Source of the DNA: Gautieria morchelliformis
Lineage: Eukaryota; Basidiomycota; Agaricomycetes; Gomphales; Gomphaceae
DNA: 64,000 nt
Assembly: GCA_015179125.1 (NCBI GenBank)
Contig: WHVA01000235.1
Coordinates: 1-64,000 of the forward strand
Reading direction: 5' to 3'
Shown: piece after piece, positions 62,273-64,000 of the stretch
Layout: the number at the start of each line of letters is the position of its first letter
Position numbering within the stretch: position 1 is the first letter of the stretch
Notes under the pieces: generated by a model
What the model was told of the DNA's origin: nothing
Seen by the model: only the letters and a program-made list of their open reading frames with translations
The model's database searches: none
Made by a program: the position numbers and the translations under genes

Positions 62273-63091
62273 GATAGTCGTCTTCAAAATTTCCTTAAAG
62301 TATATGCGGGTTCGGGGTCTATACCAACGGAGGATACGACGCGACTGACGCGACTGCAAAGCTTTTGTCAAAGTGGACGCCAGTGTGACGCCAGCTTATA
62401 TAATGAGCACGTTCAATCCTCATCATGATCTCCCTGGACGGCCACTCCTTCCATGAGCTCGCGTAGGAGTAGAAGATCAGAGATGCCACGAGGGCCTCCT
62501 CCATCCCGAGAAAGTACGCGAATATGTTGCTTTGAAGAAGTACCAGCAGGGTTTGCGATGAAAGAGGCTCGCCATGGACACAGTGGGGGGAGTCAAGTAC
62601 TTCAGAATATTTTGACCGTGTCATCGGGATGGGGATTGGACATCTCTGCCTTCTTCCTAGGGCGCCTTCATGTCTGAGGCCATCAGTGCGTATCTGCAGG
62701 TTGCTGATGTTGCCTTTCAACCCCGATCTTCGTTCGCGATATGAACTTAGACCAGATTTGGTATACATTCTTGACCATATCTTAGACTATATATCCCAAC
62801 GACCGCGATACACCTCTACCTGGTCCACGGGGCGGTCCTCAACCCTGCTGTACGGCAGTTCTTGCAAGCACATGCACAAATGCCGGTGTCGCCGCCCCAT
62901 ATGTACCGATCCTGGGACCTCTCGGCCACCTTCTCGGTTCAATACATGCCGCTGGCCGCACCTCGGTGGGAAGAAAGCGCCGTGATGCGGCTTGGCAGAT
63001 TAAGCTTTGAGCGCCAATTGAACAAAGGAACGTTGACAGCGTCACGTGTAATCAATGCATTTGCAATAATATATAAGTAACTGTAAGAGCG
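62273..63091. promoter_or_regulatory. Shared upstream region of two divergent genes
   Basis: 819 bp between the RNase H1 start (minus) and the start of the unknown gene (plus). No supported gene or repeat inside; short frames lack motifs. A TATATAAG at 63069-63076, about 16 bp before the plus-strand ATG, could be a core promoter element or 5' leader sequence. Confidence 0.5.
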
Positions 63092-63923
63092 ATGAAGTTC
63101 ATAACCTCCTCACCCATGTCTGGCTTCGGACCACCATGGTCTGAGACTCCCTTTGTGTCTGATCTGCCGAGCCATGATCACATGGTCCAAGGACCTTCTT
63201 ACATCGTTGATGAGGGCGCAGACGAGTGAGTACATCGTGGAAGTCATGGAGAGTGAATTTACAATTGACTACATTGACGTTCCTGGCAGATCGCCTTCCA
63301 ACTACGAGGCAACAAACAATTATCACGACGGTGGAAATGTGTGGAATACCACACATATTTCCCCAGCCAGGACTGCTGCCCTGGCGCAGTCGGAGGGGAG
63401 CCCCAGACGCCATCCAGCACGGCAAACGAGAGTGAGCTCGGCGGCACCACGCCGTCGCACTCGCTTTGATCTCCTGGATCCCATCGCCTTGATTGTCAAT
63501 CATGGGATATGTAGTTACGTCTCTCCTGAAGGAGTGGTCTGCAGCAAGACTCCAAGGAGATATCGTGACATCGCCAAGCATTGGCTCACCCATGTCATGT
63601 GGGAGATGAAGGAGATAGAGGAAGGCCGCCTAGAGATGTCTCAGGCGGTCATCATCAACACCGAGGCGAGGAGGGTTGTTGCCCACAAATTCGGGAAACG
63701 GTGCCCACGCTTGCTCTGCACTCACTCAACGTACTACGTGAGGCCGGAGGCCCTCACTGCCCATCTAAAAACCTGTAGAGCCGGGCTAGACCTGCCACCT
63801 CCGAGCTATGAAGTGGCAAATCAGATGGCTCGTGAGTGGATGAGGGAGATTCTCCAATATGACCCCCAGGTGTTTGGGAACGGGTATGACGGCGCGGTGT
63901 GGAGCATTCTCCACGCAAGCTGA
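63092..63923 (+). CDS. Hypothetical protein with two zinc-finger-like clusters
   Basis: Two-exon model: 63092-63225 and 63290-63923, a 64-nt GT-AG intron (GTGAGT...GGCAG), 255 aa. The start ATG begins MKFITSSPMSGFGPPWSETP. The N-terminal 100 residues are polar and probably disordered. From about 115 the protein has two Cys/His clusters: CSYVSPEGVVC followed by HWLTH, and CPRLLC followed by HLKTC. These look like C2H2/C2HC-type zinc-binding units. I do not recognise the family; it may be one of the many agaricomycete-specific proteins. It is divergent from RNase H1. Confidence 0.7.
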
Positions 63924-64000
63924 TGTAGATGACAGGCGGCTGGGTTGCCATCGACCATCGATACGAGGATGGGACTTTATAGAGCGTAGGGACAAGACGT
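63924..64000. other. 3' flank to window edge
   Basis: 77 bp after the stop codon of the hypothetical gene. Nothing recognised. Confidence 0.5.

Noticed and set aside
62319-62768. Minus-strand 149-codon frame upstream of RNase H1
   Set aside because: No motif or plausible splice to the RNase H1 start. It overlaps the presumed divergent promoter region.

Overview
The window reads as nuclear DNA of a filamentous basidiomycete, most likely an agaricomycete (inference). Its host genes carry many 37-75 nt introns. The transposon set is typical of these fungi: chromodomain Ty3/Gypsy, Ty1/Copia, a Tad1-like LINE, a Helitron, and hAT and TA-target MITEs. About two thirds of the window is mobile DNA, much of it nested, with target-site duplications (TSDs) that can be read exactly.

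Layout. 1-495 is a 21-bp minisatellite and 496-1815 is an AT-rich block ending in a Helitron-like 5' terminus. 1816-17498 is a stack: Gypsy B (minus strand) is split by Gypsy A (3600-16357, TSD CTTGC), which is split by Copia C1 (5715-12213, TSD GACCC), which in turn holds a 609-bp TA-flanked MITE and a 708-bp insert. 17499-20497 is a degraded LTR element with its own 3' LTR, split by a 1-kb solo LTR (family X). 20498-29030 is an unidentified minus-strand gene or element fragment, broken up by a family-Y solo LTR and by a hAT MITE whose left terminal repeat holds a full-length LINE.

Host island 1 (30083-36124, minus) is a DDX60-type Ski2-like DExH helicase gene, modelled as 15 exons and 1,759 aa. 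A 6.4-kb Helitron (36554-42997) lies 430 bp upstream of its start codon, inside one copy of a duplicated upstream sequence. 43590-46140 is another minisatellite, interrupted by a block with a truncated LINE and a Gypsy A-family solo LTR. 46141-53129 is mostly unassigned DNA with three solo or partial LTRs. 53130-57247 is a second, truncated Copia (C2), followed by an unidentified Gln/Pro-rich element fragment (E) split by another family-X solo LTR.

Host island 2 is RNase H1 (61183-62272, minus; 5 exons, 288 aa, all catalytic residues present) and, diverging from it, a 255-aa protein of unknown function with two zinc-finger-like clusters (63092-63923, plus). No bacterial-type operons, CRISPR arrays or convincing tRNA genes were seen. 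The best candidates for further work are the DDX60 locus with its Helitron-disrupted duplicated promoter region and the datable insertion stacks. I found no feature that is clearly a new biological system.
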